From: Methylophaga sp.
GTDB lineage: Bacteria; Pseudomonadota; Gammaproteobacteria; Nitrosococcales; Methylophagaceae
Reading direction: 5' to 3'
NCBI GenBank assembly: GCA_002706095.1
Contig: PAJP01000023.1
Location: forward strand, 186,001-250,000
DNA: 64,000 bases
Made by a program: the position numbers and the translations under genes. Numbering within the stretch: position 1 is the stretch's first letter; every line of letters begins with the position of its first letter. The notes under the pieces are model-generated. The model had not been told where the DNA came from, made no database searches, and worked only from the letters and a program-made list of their open reading frames with translations. Below are positions 45,037-54,547 of this stretch, piece after piece.

Positions 45037-46701
45037 TTATTTTTCCAGTGTGGTGATCGTCGCCTGACCTTCACCACGCGGATCGCTGGCGGCATTGAGT
45101 GTGCTGTTGATTTTATCTTGGATGATGATGTGCATATCACCGTATTGACGTGATAGTGGGGTGATGTGATGACCTCTTTGCTTTAGTGCATCCAGTTCCT
45201 GTTCGTTAAAACCCACGTTTTCTACCTGCACTTCATCAGGTAGATATTGATGATGGTAGCGAGGTGCAGCCACGATAACTTCTGCACTTTTGCCTTCGAT
45301 AAAATCAAGCACGCTAAGTAACACCATACTGATAATGCGGCTGCCACCGGGTGTGCCGGTAATAAGTAAACGATCATTACTTTCGACAAAGGTCGGTGTC
45401 ATGCTCGACAGTGGTCGCTTGTAGGGGGCAATAGCATTAGCTTTTTCACCAACAAGACCATAAACATTGGCGGCACCAGATGAGGCAGAAAAGTCATCCA
45501 TTTCGTCGTTAAGTAATACGCCAGTTCCTTCTGCAACAAACCCAGAACCGAATGGATAGTTAACACTTAACGTAGCAGCCACCCGATTGCCCTGACTGTC
45601 GAGTATGGAAAAGTGCGTGGTATCTTCGCCTTCAATGGATTGGTCTGTCAGGGCGGGACTCGGCGTCGCATGAACCGGATCAATCGTGTCGCTAAGTTGT
45701 TTGCCATAGTCGACCGAAGTTAAGTAGTCAGGAATAGCTACAAAATCAGCATCACCCAGAAAACGACTGCGATCACGATAAGCCCGGCGCATAGCTTCGA
45801 TGACCAGATGCCGTTTCTGTGTGGTATTAGCGTCAGCCAAGTCAAAAGCGGAAAGCTGATTTAATGCATTGACCATCACAATACCGCCTGATGAGGGAAG
45901 GGCGGCAGAGGTGATGGTGTAGCCTCGATAAAGCCCTTTTATCGGTTGTCTGAGTTTGACTTCATACCGTTGTAAATCATCTAAAGTCCAGATGCCACCC
46001 TGTTGCTGAACAGCTTCAACTAAACGCTGGGCAATATTGCCCTGATAAAAACCTGCTTTACCTTGTTGGGCAATGCTATTCAGCGTATGTGCTAAGTCAG
46101 GCTGTTTAATGACGGTGTCTACACTGGGAACTTGTCCATTATCAAGAAACTGCCGACGGCTGGCGGCGTATTGGTTTAATACCGACAGTCGAAAACGCGC
46201 CATATCGGTGTAGTGCTGACCCACTGCAAAACCTTCTAGTGCATAACGAATAGCGGGTGCCAGACTTTGTTTAAGAGGCAATTTACCGTAGTGCTCACTG
46301 AGATAGACGATACCAGCGGGCACACCGGGAATGCCAGCAGCAAGTGGACCATTGAGGGAGTGGGATTGTTCGAACTCACCTTGCTGATTGAGATACATAT
46401 CAGCACTGGCTTTACCGGGCGCCATTTCACGTCCATCCACCATAATATCTTTGTTGGTTTCTGCCTGATGTAGTAACCAGAAACCGCCACCGCCCAGACC
46501 TGATCCCGCAGGCTCGACGACAGCTAAGGCCGCGGTGACTGCCACCGCTGCATCAAACGCATTGCCTCCTTGTTCCAGTATCTCGATACCGGCTTGCGTG
46601 GCTAAGGGATGAGCGCTGGCGACGGCAACATCATGCTCGTTTGCCCAGACCGGGGTAACGCATAAACAAAAACTAAGGCAAAGAAGATGGACTAGACGCA
46701 T
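45037..46701 (-). CDS. ggt: Gamma-glutamyltransferase
   Basis: Cleaves gamma-glutamyl bonds of glutathione in the periplasm. The 554-residue precursor has a signal peptide (about 1-20), a large-subunit part with DGREMAPGKAS, and autoprocesses at the Thr of EDTTHFSILDSQGN near residue 355 to give the small subunit. The PLSSMTPTFV loop and GTPGGSRIIS oxyanion region are present. It follows trhO by 1 base on the same strand. Confidence 0.95.
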   Translation of the reverse strand: MRLVHLLCLSFCLCVTPVWANEHDVAVASAHPLATQAGIEILEQGGNAFDAAVAVTAALAVVEPAGSGLGGGGFWLLHQAETNKDIMVDGREMAPGKASADMYLNQQGEFEQSHSLNGPLAAGIPGVPAGIVYLSEHYGKLPLKQSLAPAIRYALEGFAVGQHYTDMARFRLSVLNQYAASRRQFLDNGQVPSVDTVIKQPDLAHTLNSIAQQGKAGFYQGNIAQRLVEAVQQQGGIWTLDDLQRYEVKLRQPIKGLYRGYTITSAALPSSGGIVMVNALNQLSAFDLADANTTQKRHLVIEAMRRAYRDRSRFLGDADFVAIPDYLTSVDYGKQLSDTIDPVHATPSPALTDQSIEGEDTTHFSILDSQGNRVAATLSVNYPFGSGFVAEGTGVLLNDEMDDFSASSGAANVYGLVGEKANAIAPYKRPLSSMTPTFVESNDRLLITGTPGGSRIISMVLLSVLDFIEGKSAEVIVAAPRYHHQYLPDEVQVENVGFNEQELDALKQRGHHITPLSRQYGDMHIIIQDKINSTLNAASDPRGEGQATITTLEK

Positions 46702-46702
46702 A

Positions 46703-47695
46703 TCAAGCCTTGGTCTTAGCTGCCTGACGGTCTAATTCGCGGCGGCGTTTTTTCTCGGCACGATGTTTTTCAACAGCTTCCTGAGTTTCGACACCGATAT
46801 GCGCTTCACCACGCTGTCTAGCTAATTGAATTTGCTTTTCACGCTCAGCGTAGCGCGCTTTTTGCTCAGGTGTGGTTTTGTCATAACAATGCGGACAGCT
46901 GACGCCTTTTTGATATAGCGGGCTTTGTTTTTCTTCTTCTGTTATGGGTAGTCGGCAGGCGTGACATTGATCATAGTCGCCTTTTTCCAGATTGTGATTG
47001 ACTGTGACTCGGTCATCAAATACAAAACATTCACCTTGCCACATGGATTCTTCAGCAGGGACTTCTTCCAAGTATTTCAGAATGCCACCTTCCAGATGGT
47101 ACACCTCGTCAAATCCTTGTTCTTTGAGGAAGGCAGTGGATTTCTCACAACGAATACCGCCTGTGCAGAACATCGCAACCCGTTTGTGTTTTTCAGGATC
47201 CAAGTGGGATTTCACGTAGTCAGGAAACTCTCTGAAACTATCGGTTTGTGGATTCACTGCATTTTTGAAGGTGCCAACCTGGACTTCATAATCATTGCGG
47301 GTATCGATTAACAATACATCGGAGGCGGAGATCAGTTCGTTCCACTGTTTGGGTTTGACATAGGTACCGACGACTTGTTTTGGATCAATGCCTTCTACGC
47401 CCATGGTGACGATTTCTTTTTTGAGTTTGACCCGGGTGCGCATAAACGGCGCGGTATCAGTGAAGGATTCTTTATAACTTATCGGATCCAACCTTGGATC
47501 CTGTTGCAAATAATTAAGCAAAGCATCGATGGCTTCTCTGGAGCCTGCAACCGTGCCATTAATGCCTTCTTGTGCCAGCAATAATGTACCGCGAACCTCG
47601 TGTTCGAGCATGAAATCAAGTAACGGCGCTTTTAACTCGGTGTAATTGTCTAGCGTGACAAATTTATATAACGCACAAACGACAATATGGGACAT
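46703..47695 (-). CDS. trhO: tRNA uridine(34) hydroxylase (rhodanese-like)
   Basis: A 330-residue YceA-type protein hydroxylating U34 of tRNA. N-terminal domain with [15 protein letters not shown], then a rhodanese domain with the active Cys in [16 protein letters not shown], and a C-terminal zinc-like segment ([28 protein letters not shown]). Charged tail of about 40 residues. It lies directly upstream of ggt. Confidence 0.93.
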   Translation of the reverse strand: MSHIVVCALYKFVTLDNYTELKAPLLDFMLEHEVRGTLLLAQEGINGTVAGSREAIDALLNYLQQDPRLDPISYKESFTDTAPFMRTRVKLKKEIVTMGVEGIDPKQVVGTYVKPKQWNELISASDVLLIDTRNDYEVQVGTFKNAVNPQTDSFREFPDYVKSHLDPEKHKRVAMFCTGGIRCEKSTAFLKEQGFDEVYHLEGGILKYLEEVPAEESMWQGECFVFDDRVTVNHNLEKGDYDQCHACRLPITEEEKQSPLYQKGVSCPHCYDKTTPEQKARYAEREKQIQLARQRGEAHIGVETQEAVEKHRAEKKRRRELDRQAAKTKA

Positions 47696-47871
47696 GGTGT
47701 TTCCTGAAACTGAAATAAATCTCGTTATTTTACGTTTATTTAACGTCGCTGTCCTGCTATGAATGATTCATAAAAAATAAGGCAAATTTACCGTGCTGGC
47801 TGATGAATTTCAGCGTTAATATTTTTGTCAGATAATTTCAATAAGCAGCTGCATGATGCAAGGGTGTTGGT

Positions 47872-48288
47872 ATGAACGCAATGGAACAGAGAGAACAGCT
47901 TAAACACTATAACCAAAAGTGGCAGGAAGATGATCAGCGCTGGCAGGAAGAAATTGAACACTGGCAGCACTCAACACAGCGTATGGTGGCGCTCATCTAT
48001 CTGTTGGAAAAATCCTTACCAGAACACTCATCGAGCATCGAGAAACACAAAAAACGCATTGATGAGCATAATGCGGAAATTGTTCGTTACGAATGTGGCC
48101 TTGATGAACATTGTTTAAGTACCTGTCCCAGCCATATCGAATTAGAAAAACATCAAAAAATGCATCGAAAAATGCAGCTAAGACACGAAGAAATGAAAAA
48201 AGAGCATGACCGTTTCTCACGTAATTACCAGAAGCAAATGCAACGTGTCAGAGAACTGGCAGAGCGATTACTGAACGAGTTAGATTAA
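47872..48288 (+). CDS. His-rich coiled-coil hypothetical protein
   Basis: A 138-residue, charged, almost wholly helical protein predicted to be a coiled coil. Between residues about 65 and 100 there is a cluster of Cys and His (CGLDEHCLSTCPSH, then KHQKMHRKMQLRH) that could bind metal. No signal peptide or membrane segment. I do not recognise it. Its end overlaps the DUF882 gene by 4 bases on the opposite strand. Confidence 0.68.
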   Translation: MNAMEQREQLKHYNQKWQEDDQRWQEEIEHWQHSTQRMVALIYLLEKSLPEHSSSIEKHKKRIDEHNAEIVRYECGLDEHCLSTCPSHIELEKHQKMHRKMQLRHEEMKKEHDRFSRNYQKQMQRVRELAERLLNELD

Positions 48289-48827
48289 CCTTGCCACTGT
48301 CGTGGTCGACCAGTGTCTAAATGGACAAAATTCGACTTAGGATAATACCCCACACCACCGGCGTTTAATGTCAGTGCTGCTTCACGAAGACGTGACAATT
48401 CGACATCAGCTAATCGCACATCAATGGCTTTCCCCACCATATGCAGACTCTTTTTGGCCACACCATCAGACGTTTTTCTAAGCATGGAATTAGTCTGACT
48501 GGAACGATAGCCGGATATGATTTGAAAAGGACTTTTACTGCCAAGCTCGGTATGTAACAGATTAAGAAGATCAATCAGGTGTCGGTCGATGGGCATTTGT
48601 TCATCTGTTCGATGATCGCGCAGTATATGATTGATCTGTTTCAATGCATCCGTTTTATAAAAACCAGCTTCCCAATAGGCCACTTTCAGCTTTTCACCGG
48701 TATGCAGATTGTCAAAAGCAATATGTCTGGGGGGCTGTTTCAGCTTTTCTGCCAGTGCCAAAGGCGTAGTCAATAGCACTGTTGAAGTCAGCCCCCATTG
48801 TAGAAACTGTCGTCTTGATGTCTGCAT
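48285..48827 (-). CDS. Tat-exported DUF882/M15-like peptidase
   Basis: A 180-residue protein with a twin-arginine signal (SRRQFLQWG...LALA). The mature part has the peptidase M15/YcbK signature: ISGYRSSQTNSML, SLHMVGKAIDVRL with His and Asp zinc ligands, and the C-terminal FVHLDTGRPRQW with the second His. E. coli MepK cuts peptidoglycan cross-links; this is the same group. Likely a periplasmic murein-remodelling enzyme. Confidence 0.9.
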   Translation of the reverse strand: MQTSRRQFLQWGLTSTVLLTTPLALAEKLKQPPRHIAFDNLHTGEKLKVAYWEAGFYKTDALKQINHILRDHRTDEQMPIDRHLIDLLNLLHTELGSKSPFQIISGYRSSQTNSMLRKTSDGVAKKSLHMVGKAIDVRLADVELSRLREAALTLNAGGVGYYPKSNFVHLDTGRPRQWQG

Positions 48828-48872
48828 CAGCGTTATCCTCTGAAATATTGGCAGAGAGTAGCAGATCCTGAA

Positions 48873-49832
48873 TTAACCTTGTCGACGTTTAATTAACAAC
48901 CACAGAAAAAAAGGGCCGCCAAGTAACGTCGTGATAATACCCACAGGAATTTCTGCAGGGGCAATCAGCAGTCTGGCAATTCCATCGCACAGAATTAAAA
49001 AGCCACCACCGAACATGATGGTTGCCGGTGTAAGCCAGCGATGATCGGTACCGATTATCAGTCTGCAGATATGTGGCACCATCATGCCGATAAAGCCAAT
49101 GGGGCCAGATAAGGCAACGATGCCACCCACACATAAAGAGGTCGAGAAAAATAACAGATAACGTACCTGCCTAACCGATACCCCACGACTAAGAGCAATA
49201 TCATCCCCTGCCATTAACAGGTTTAGTTCACGACTCAGCCATAAAATGATAGCCGTACTGACGGTGACAACGGGAATAAGCTGCAAGAGTGAGTGATAGC
49301 TGGCTGAAGTTAATCCTCCCATGAGCCAGCGCATGATCATAAAAGAATCTGTCATATCACTCAGATACTGAATAAATAAAATCAGGCTGGAGAAAAAGAA
49401 GCTGGTGGCTACCCCCGTAAGCAGCAAGGTTTCACTGGAAAATCCGCGTTGTAGCTGGCTGATGAAAAAGACAAAAGTAATCGCCACTAAGGCACCGATA
49501 AAAGCCCCTATCGTAATGATGTCAAAACCGAATAAGCTAACGTTAATGCCTAAAAAAACGGTGCATGCGGCTCCGAAAGAAGCACCACTGGCGACACCTA
49601 ATGTGAAAGGCGTAGCCAGTGGATTATGAAACATAGCCTGAAATACCATGCCACAGAGCGATAAGCCAGCACCAGCGACAAAGGCGAAGAGTACTCGTGG
49701 CACTCTGATATCCAATAGAATCTGTTGTTTAAGGATGTCATCAGCAATATCGCTGAGTCCTACCCAAGGAGCTGATAGTGCGATGACAAGGCTGAACAAC
49801 GACATCAATATCAGTTTATGTGATGACGTCAT
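48873..49832 (-). CDS. BtuC/FecCD-type ABC permease
   Basis: A 319-residue permease with about nine to ten TM helices. FecCD features: RVPRVLFAFVAGAGLSLCGMVFQAMFHNPLATPFTLGVASGA, and the ATPase contact FIGMMVPHICRLIIGTDHRWLTPAT. Forms a complex with the next two genes. Substrate is cobalamin or an iron chelate; the binding protein favours cobalamin. Confidence 0.92.
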   Translation of the reverse strand: MTSSHKLILMSLFSLVIALSAPWVGLSDIADDILKQQILLDIRVPRVLFAFVAGAGLSLCGMVFQAMFHNPLATPFTLGVASGASFGAACTVFLGINVSLFGFDIITIGAFIGALVAITFVFFISQLQRGFSSETLLLTGVATSFFFSSLILFIQYLSDMTDSFMIMRWLMGGLTSASYHSLLQLIPVVTVSTAIILWLSRELNLLMAGDDIALSRGVSVRQVRYLLFFSTSLCVGGIVALSGPIGFIGMMVPHICRLIIGTDHRWLTPATIMFGGGFLILCDGIARLLIAPAEIPVGIITTLLGGPFFLWLLIKRRQG

Positions 49833-50602
49833 GGAGTGTCTGCCAAAGCCACTAAGCGCTGATTTGTCGGATGCACAACAAAGGTGAAGTCCTGTTGGTA
49901 GAGTTGTTTGAGTCGTTGCTTATCAAGTAAGTCCGGACCGTTACCTTGCCACAACACCTGACCTTCACGCAGAGCCAATACCTGTTTATCAGGGTGAGCT
50001 GCGTGGTTGATATCATGGCTGACTTCAATCACGGTCATTTGATGATTTTTGTTGAGTTGATTAATCAGCTGATGGATTTCTACCTGATGGTGAGGATCGA
50101 GATAGCTGGTGGGTTCATCCAGCAAGATTAAGGGTGTTTGTTGACTTAAAGCGGCAGCTATCATCACTCGCTGGCATTCGCCACCGCTGAGTGTTTTCAT
50201 GAAACGTGTGCGAAATGATTGGGTTTCGGTAATCGTCAGTGCTTCTTCGATCGCCTGTTGATCCTGGCTGGTCCATTCTGATAACGGAGAGTGATAGCTA
50301 TAGCGTGACATTTTCAAAAATTCTTCAACGCTGAAAGGTAAAGCGCGACCACTATTTTGCGGTACATAGCTTATCAATTGTGCCCGCTGCCGCTGTGCAT
50401 ATTCGTTGATGTCACGCTGGTTTAAGCAAACGTTGCCTGAGTGAATGGGCAGAATACCCATGAGTGTTTTCAGTAAGGTACTTTTACCAGATCCATTTGG
50501 GCCCACGACCACCCAGTAACTTCCCATATGGACATGAAAATCAATCCCGCTGAGCAGGGGTTTCTCCTGAATCTGTACAGAGAGCTTATTGACTTCAATC
50601 AT
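49829..50602 (-). CDS. BtuD-type ABC transporter ATPase
   Basis: A 257-residue ATPase with Walker A VGPNGSGKSTLL, Q-loop SYVPQNSG, signature LSGGECQRVMIAAAL, Walker B LILLDEPTSYLDPHHQ and switch His in EVSHDINHA. I start at the ATG at 50602; an upstream extension to 50734 runs into the binding-protein gene. It overlaps the permease stop by 4 bases. Confidence 0.92.
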   Translation of the reverse strand: MIEVNKLSVQIQEKPLLSGIDFHVHMGSYWVVVGPNGSGKSTLLKTLMGILPIHSGNVCLNQRDINEYAQRQRAQLISYVPQNSGRALPFSVEEFLKMSRYSYHSPLSEWTSQDQQAIEEALTITETQSFRTRFMKTLSGGECQRVMIAAALSQQTPLILLDEPTSYLDPHHQVEIHQLINQLNKNHQMTVIEVSHDINHAAHPDKQVLALREGQVLWQGNGPDLLDKQRLKQLYQQDFTFVVHPTNQRLVALADTP

Positions 50603-51500
50603 TATGCTGCCAGTCGAGGTCAGGATGAAGCAACCGCGCCATCTCAGGTAAGAGCTTAAAGATACGCGGGCCAGGGATACTCGCATAATCATGTTCGATG
50701 ATATAAATCCGCTGCTGTTTGACTGCGTTGACACTGTGCAGGGTTTGCCACTGCTTGATGACCTGTTTCATGTCAGATTGATGATCTTTTTGTTCTGGAA
50801 AAACGTCAATAATGGCATCTGGGTTCATGCGAATAATGCCTTCTGCTGATACTGAAGGGACTTTAACGGCAGTGTCCGTGTAGACATTGACGCCGCCGGC
50901 AAGCTCCAGCAATTCATTATAAAAGTCATGTTGTCCTGCAATATAAACTATGTCGATTTGATCGCTATTCACATAGTGAGCAATCCCCACCAAAGTTCTG
51001 ACAGGGTCAACGTTATGGACTTTATGGCGTACAGAATCAATTTGATCCTGGATGTTATTGAGCAATTGAATGGCTTCACTTTGTTTGCCAGTGAGATCAG
51101 CGATGGTTGAAATGGTCTCTTTAATATCAGCAATTGACGTGTTATCCAGTACTAAGGTTTGTATACCTAAGTCTGCTAAATGTTGTTGTGTTTGTTGTTG
51201 ACCGTTTAACATAATGACAAGGTCGGGTTGCTGACGGGTAATGGCTTCGATACTGGTATTGGTATAACTTCCGACACTGGGTAATGCTTGAGCTTGTGGA
51301 GGATAGTCGCAATAATCAGTGACCGCGACAACGCGATTTCCTAATCCTAATGCAAACACGGTTTCCGTCAAGCTTGGCGATAAGGTGATGATCCGCTCAT
51401 AGTTATTTGTTGTCGCTACAGGCTTCTTTGCATTATCTGCCAATAGCCAGACAATACCAAAAATCAGTATGAATACGAGTAAGGGCCATAAACGGCGCAT
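50595..51500 (-). CDS. BtuF-type substrate-binding protein
   Basis: A 301-residue binding protein with an N-terminal TM/signal anchor (about 5-20), then a class III periplasmic binding fold: IITLSPSLTETVFALGLGNRVVAVTDYCDYPPQA, and DLVIMLNGQQQ. The TDYCDYP segment is common in cobalamin-binding relatives. AGGATTATTT before the ATG at 51500 supports this start over two upstream ones. No cobalamin riboswitch fits the 59-base gap to the divergent hpt. Confidence 0.85.
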   Translation of the reverse strand: MRRLWPLLVFILIFGIVWLLADNAKKPVATTNNYERIITLSPSLTETVFALGLGNRVVAVTDYCDYPPQAQALPSVGSYTNTSIEAITRQQPDLVIMLNGQQQTQQHLADLGIQTLVLDNTSIADIKETISTIADLTGKQSEAIQLLNNIQDQIDSVRHKVHNVDPVRTLVGIAHYVNSDQIDIVYIAGQHDFYNELLELAGGVNVYTDTAVKVPSVSAEGIIRMNPDAIIDVFPEQKDHQSDMKQVIKQWQTLHSVNAVKQQRIYIIEHDYASIPGPRIFKLLPEMARLLHPDLDWQHND

Positions 51501-51559
51501 AAATAATCCTGAGCGCAAATGGGTCATTATACGGCCTGAACCACAATAGAGAGTAAGCA

Positions 51560-52099
51560 ATGACAGAGTATGAGGAACTGCTATCCAAATCGGATAAGCT
51601 TTTTGATATGAATCAAATTAATACCGCACTGGATAATCTGGCAGAGCAATTACATCGGGATTATGCCAGTAAGCTGCCGCTGATGCTGTGTGTGATGAAT
51701 GGATCGGTTATCACAGCGGGTCATTTATTACCTCGGCTGAACTTCAAATTAGAGCAGGATTATATTCACGCCACACGATATGGTGATAAAACAGTGGGCG
51801 GAGAGATTAGCTGGCAGGCGAAGCCGGTCACAGCTTTGCAGGGGCGCCATGTGTTGTTGATTGAAGATATTTTTGATGAGGGCGTCACGCTGACGGCATT
51901 AAGAGAATATTGCCTCAGTGAGGGGGCAGCCTCCGTTAAATGTGTCTGCCTGTTTGATAAAGATCATACTAATAAAGTCGGCACTGTTCCCGAATACATG
52001 GGCTTAACCGTACCCAATCGTTATGTTTTTGGCTTTGGTATGGATATGGGTGGTTTCTGGCGTAACCTACCTGCTGTATATGCTCTGAAGGAGTCGTAA
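51560..52099 (+). CDS. Hypoxanthine-guanine phosphoribosyltransferase
   Basis: A 179-residue purine salvage enzyme. PRPP-binding loop is LLIEDIFDEGVTLTAL, and MLCVMNGSVITAGHLL and RYGDKTVGGEI are typical HPRT segments. It joins hypoxanthine and PRPP to IMP. It is followed with no gap (stop 52099, next start 52100) by a methylthioinosine phosphorylase, which yields hypoxanthine. Confidence 0.92.
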   Translation: MTEYEELLSKSDKLFDMNQINTALDNLAEQLHRDYASKLPLMLCVMNGSVITAGHLLPRLNFKLEQDYIHATRYGDKTVGGEISWQAKPVTALQGRHVLLIEDIFDEGVTLTALREYCLSEGAASVKCVCLFDKDHTNKVGTVPEYMGLTVPNRYVFGFGMDMGGFWRNLPAVYALKES

Positions 52100-52840
52100 A
52101 TGCGTTTATTAGGCATTATTGGTGGAAGCGGTCTGGCGCAATACCCAGGGCTGGAAATAACGGAACAAAAACAAGTTGAAACGCCCTATGGAGAACCCTC
52201 AGCAGCAATAAAAATGGGCACCTTAAATGGTAAAAAAGTCGCTTTTTTACCGCGACATGGCGATAGGCATAGTATTCCACCGCATCGCATTAATTATCGA
52301 GCTAATATTCATGCATTGAAAGTCATCGGTGTCACCGATATTTTGGCTGTCGCTGCCGTAGGGGGGATTACTGATAAGTATGCGCCAGGCGTGCTATCGG
52401 TGCCGGATCAGATTATTGATTACACCCACAGTCGTGAACAAAGCTTTTTTAGTGAACGCTTCCGTGCTGATAATCATATTGATTTTACCTGGCCCTATGA
52501 TGCTGAACTACGCCAGACCTTATTAAGCGCTGCGACTGATGCCAGTCTGTCAGTACATGATGGTGCGACTTATGCCGCCGTTCAGGGCCCAAGATTAGAA
52601 ACGGCGGCAGAAATTCGTCGTTTGGAAAGAGATGGTTGTGACCTGGTCGGGATGACGGGGATGCCAGAAACCTGTCTGGCCAGAGAAGCCGAGCTACGCT
52701 ATGCAACTCTCACTATTGTTGCAAACTGGGCGGCTGGTAAAACTGAGAACGTGCTGACGATGACTGAAATTCAGCAAACTCTGGCTAATGGTATTGATGA
52801 TGTAAAATCGATTATCGCTCATGTTATCGAGCGAATATAG
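52100..52840 (+). CDS. S-methyl-5'-thioinosine phosphorylase (MTAP family)
   Basis: A 246-residue MTAP/PNP-family phosphorylase: IIGGSGLAQYPGL, phosphate-binding LPRHGDRHSIPPHRINYRANI, VQGPRLETAAEIRRLERDGCDLVGMTGMPE. Human MTAP has an Asp pair for adenine; here NWAAGKTENV replaces it, as in the bacterial enzyme using methylthioinosine. Products are methylthioribose 1-phosphate and hypoxanthine. The upstream gene can salvage that base. Confidence 0.88.
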   Translation: MRLLGIIGGSGLAQYPGLEITEQKQVETPYGEPSAAIKMGTLNGKKVAFLPRHGDRHSIPPHRINYRANIHALKVIGVTDILAVAAVGGITDKYAPGVLSVPDQIIDYTHSREQSFFSERFRADNHIDFTWPYDAELRQTLLSAATDASLSVHDGATYAAVQGPRLETAAEIRRLERDGCDLVGMTGMPETCLAREAELRYATLTIVANWAAGKTENVLTMTEIQQTLANGIDDVKSIIAHVIERI

Positions 52841-52843
52841 CAA

Positions 52844-53479
52844 TTAATTTTCTGGTAGCGAATAGGTTTCCGGCGTTTTAGAAACCGCTGAAGCAGGCGT
52901 CGCTACAGGGACAATTTCTAAAATGGCTGCGACACGTGGGTGATCAAAGTAAATGAGACTTTTACTACGGATGCGTCGAATTTGGCTAAGGCGAGGGTTA
53001 TTGGGATAGGTAACTGACTCACTATTCGAGCCTGAGTTACTTACCGGTACGTTACCGTTTTCTTTAAACCAGATATCAATATCAGCATGAAGATAGTTAA
53101 CCCGGTAAAGTTTGATTTGGCCTTCTACCAGACCATTACTCGAGTTAATTTGAACACTTCTTGCGCTGCCTTTGCTCAAAATCGGCTGCTGCCAAGCCTG
53201 ATGATAGAGCACGCGATAATTAGACGCATTGTTCAGACGGGATGCGACGCCAGATAATAAGCCTGTGCCGGCCGGTTTTATTCGGTTGTTATTTGAACCT
53301 GGGATTAAGCTGCCACTGTTGATGCTGCGCATTTCTGGCCAGTGTTCGGCATTGGCACCACTATATCTTTCGAAAACAACGAGTTCTGCTTTATACCATT
53401 GTTGAGCTGCTGCATTAGTGCTTAGGCCTGTAAGAAGGAATAAGGCAAACAGTGATATAAACAGGCGTTGTATTTTCAT
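52844..53479 (-). CDS. CsiV-like peptidoglycan-binding protein
   Basis: A 211-residue exported protein with a signal peptide (about 1-25, ending NAAAQ) and the CsiV signature at the mature start: WYKAELVVFERYSGANAEHWPE. Pseudomonas CsiV supports cell shape and beta-lactam tolerance through LpoA. Low-complexity C-terminal tail. Divergent from the SPFH gene. Confidence 0.82.
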   Translation of the reverse strand: MKIQRLFISLFALFLLTGLSTNAAAQQWYKAELVVFERYSGANAEHWPEMRSINSGSLIPGSNNNRIKPAGTGLLSGVASRLNNASNYRVLYHQAWQQPILSKGSARSVQINSSNGLVEGQIKLYRVNYLHADIDIWFKENGNVPVSNSGSNSESVTYPNNPRLSQIRRIRSKSLIYFDHPRVAAILEIVPVATPASAVSKTPETYSLPEN

Positions 53480-53621
53480 AATGACTCTATTCGGGAAGTA
53501 TTTCTATGTATTGTCCACTGAATAAAACCTATTATTCAAGTGATAAACAATCTGTCGTGGCAATACTGCTATCATTTAAACAGTATGTTTGATCAATGTC
53601 GATAAACAAGAGGGTGAAATA

Positions 53622-54545
53622 ATGGATGGGTTTTCAAGTTTTGTACTGATTATTGTCGTACTTATGGTGGTTGTCATCATGATGGGCGTCAAAGCTGTTC
53701 AGCAAGGACGTGAGTATACCGTTGAACGTTTTGGGCGTTATACACGAACCTTATCACCCGGATTACATTTGATCGTACCTGTTATTGACCGTATCGGCTC
53801 AAAAATAAATATGATGGAACAGGTTCTTGATGTGCCTTCTCAGGAAATCATCACTAAAGATAACGCCACTGTCAGGGTGGATGGCGTGGTGTTCTTTCAG
53901 GTCATTGAAGCAGCTAAAGCAGCTTATGAAGTGAGTGGTCTGGATAATGCGATATTGAATCTCACCATGACCAATATCCGTACCGTTATGGGGTCTATGG
54001 ATCTGGATGAGCTGTTATCAAAACGTGATGATATTAATGCGCGCTTGCTGAACGTAGTTGATGATGCAACCACACCATGGGGCGTGAAAGTTACCCGGAT
54101 CGAAATTAAAGATCTGGAACCGGATCAAGGTTTAGTAGAAGCGATGAGTCGCCAGTTAAAAGCGGATAGAACAAAACGGGCATCTATCCTGGAAGCGGAA
54201 GGCCATCGTCAATCTGAAATTTTACGAGCAGAAGGTGAAAAGCAGGCTGCTGTATTAGAAGCGGAAGGTCGTCTTGAAGCCGCCATGCGTGATGCTGAGG
54301 CGCGTGAACGTTTAGCTGAAGCAGAAGCCAAAGCGACCATGATGGTGTCAGAAGCCATCGCGAAAGGTGACGTACAGGCTGTGAACTACTTCGTCGCACA
54401 GAAATATGTTGAAGCACTGAAAGATATGGCGTCAGCCGATAATCATAAAGTCATCATGATGCCACTTGAGGCCAGCAATGTTATAGGTTCAGTTGCTGGT
54501 ATCGCAGAACTTGCCAAAGAAGCGTTCAATAAAAAAGGAGCTTAA
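53622..54545 (+). CDS. SPFH/band-7 membrane protein, QmcA-like
   Basis: A 307-residue protein with an N-terminal TM (about 5-27), then SPFH domain from REYTVERFGRYTRTLSPGLHLIVPVIDRIG, and a coiled coil with repeated ILEAEGHRQ/VLEAEGRLEA. Members form membrane rafts/cages around HflK or FtsH-like proteases. Start at 53622 has GAGGGTG upstream. NfeD partner follows 2 bases later. Confidence 0.92.
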   Translation: MDGFSSFVLIIVVLMVVVIMMGVKAVQQGREYTVERFGRYTRTLSPGLHLIVPVIDRIGSKINMMEQVLDVPSQEIITKDNATVRVDGVVFFQVIEAAKAAYEVSGLDNAILNLTMTNIRTVMGSMDLDELLSKRDDINARLLNVVDDATTPWGVKVTRIEIKDLEPDQGLVEAMSRQLKADRTKRASILEAEGHRQSEILRAEGEKQAAVLEAEGRLEAAMRDAEARERLAEAEAKATMMVSEAIAKGDVQAVNYFVAQKYVEALKDMASADNHKVIMMPLEASNVIGSVAGIAELAKEAFNKKGA

Positions 54546-54547
54546 TC

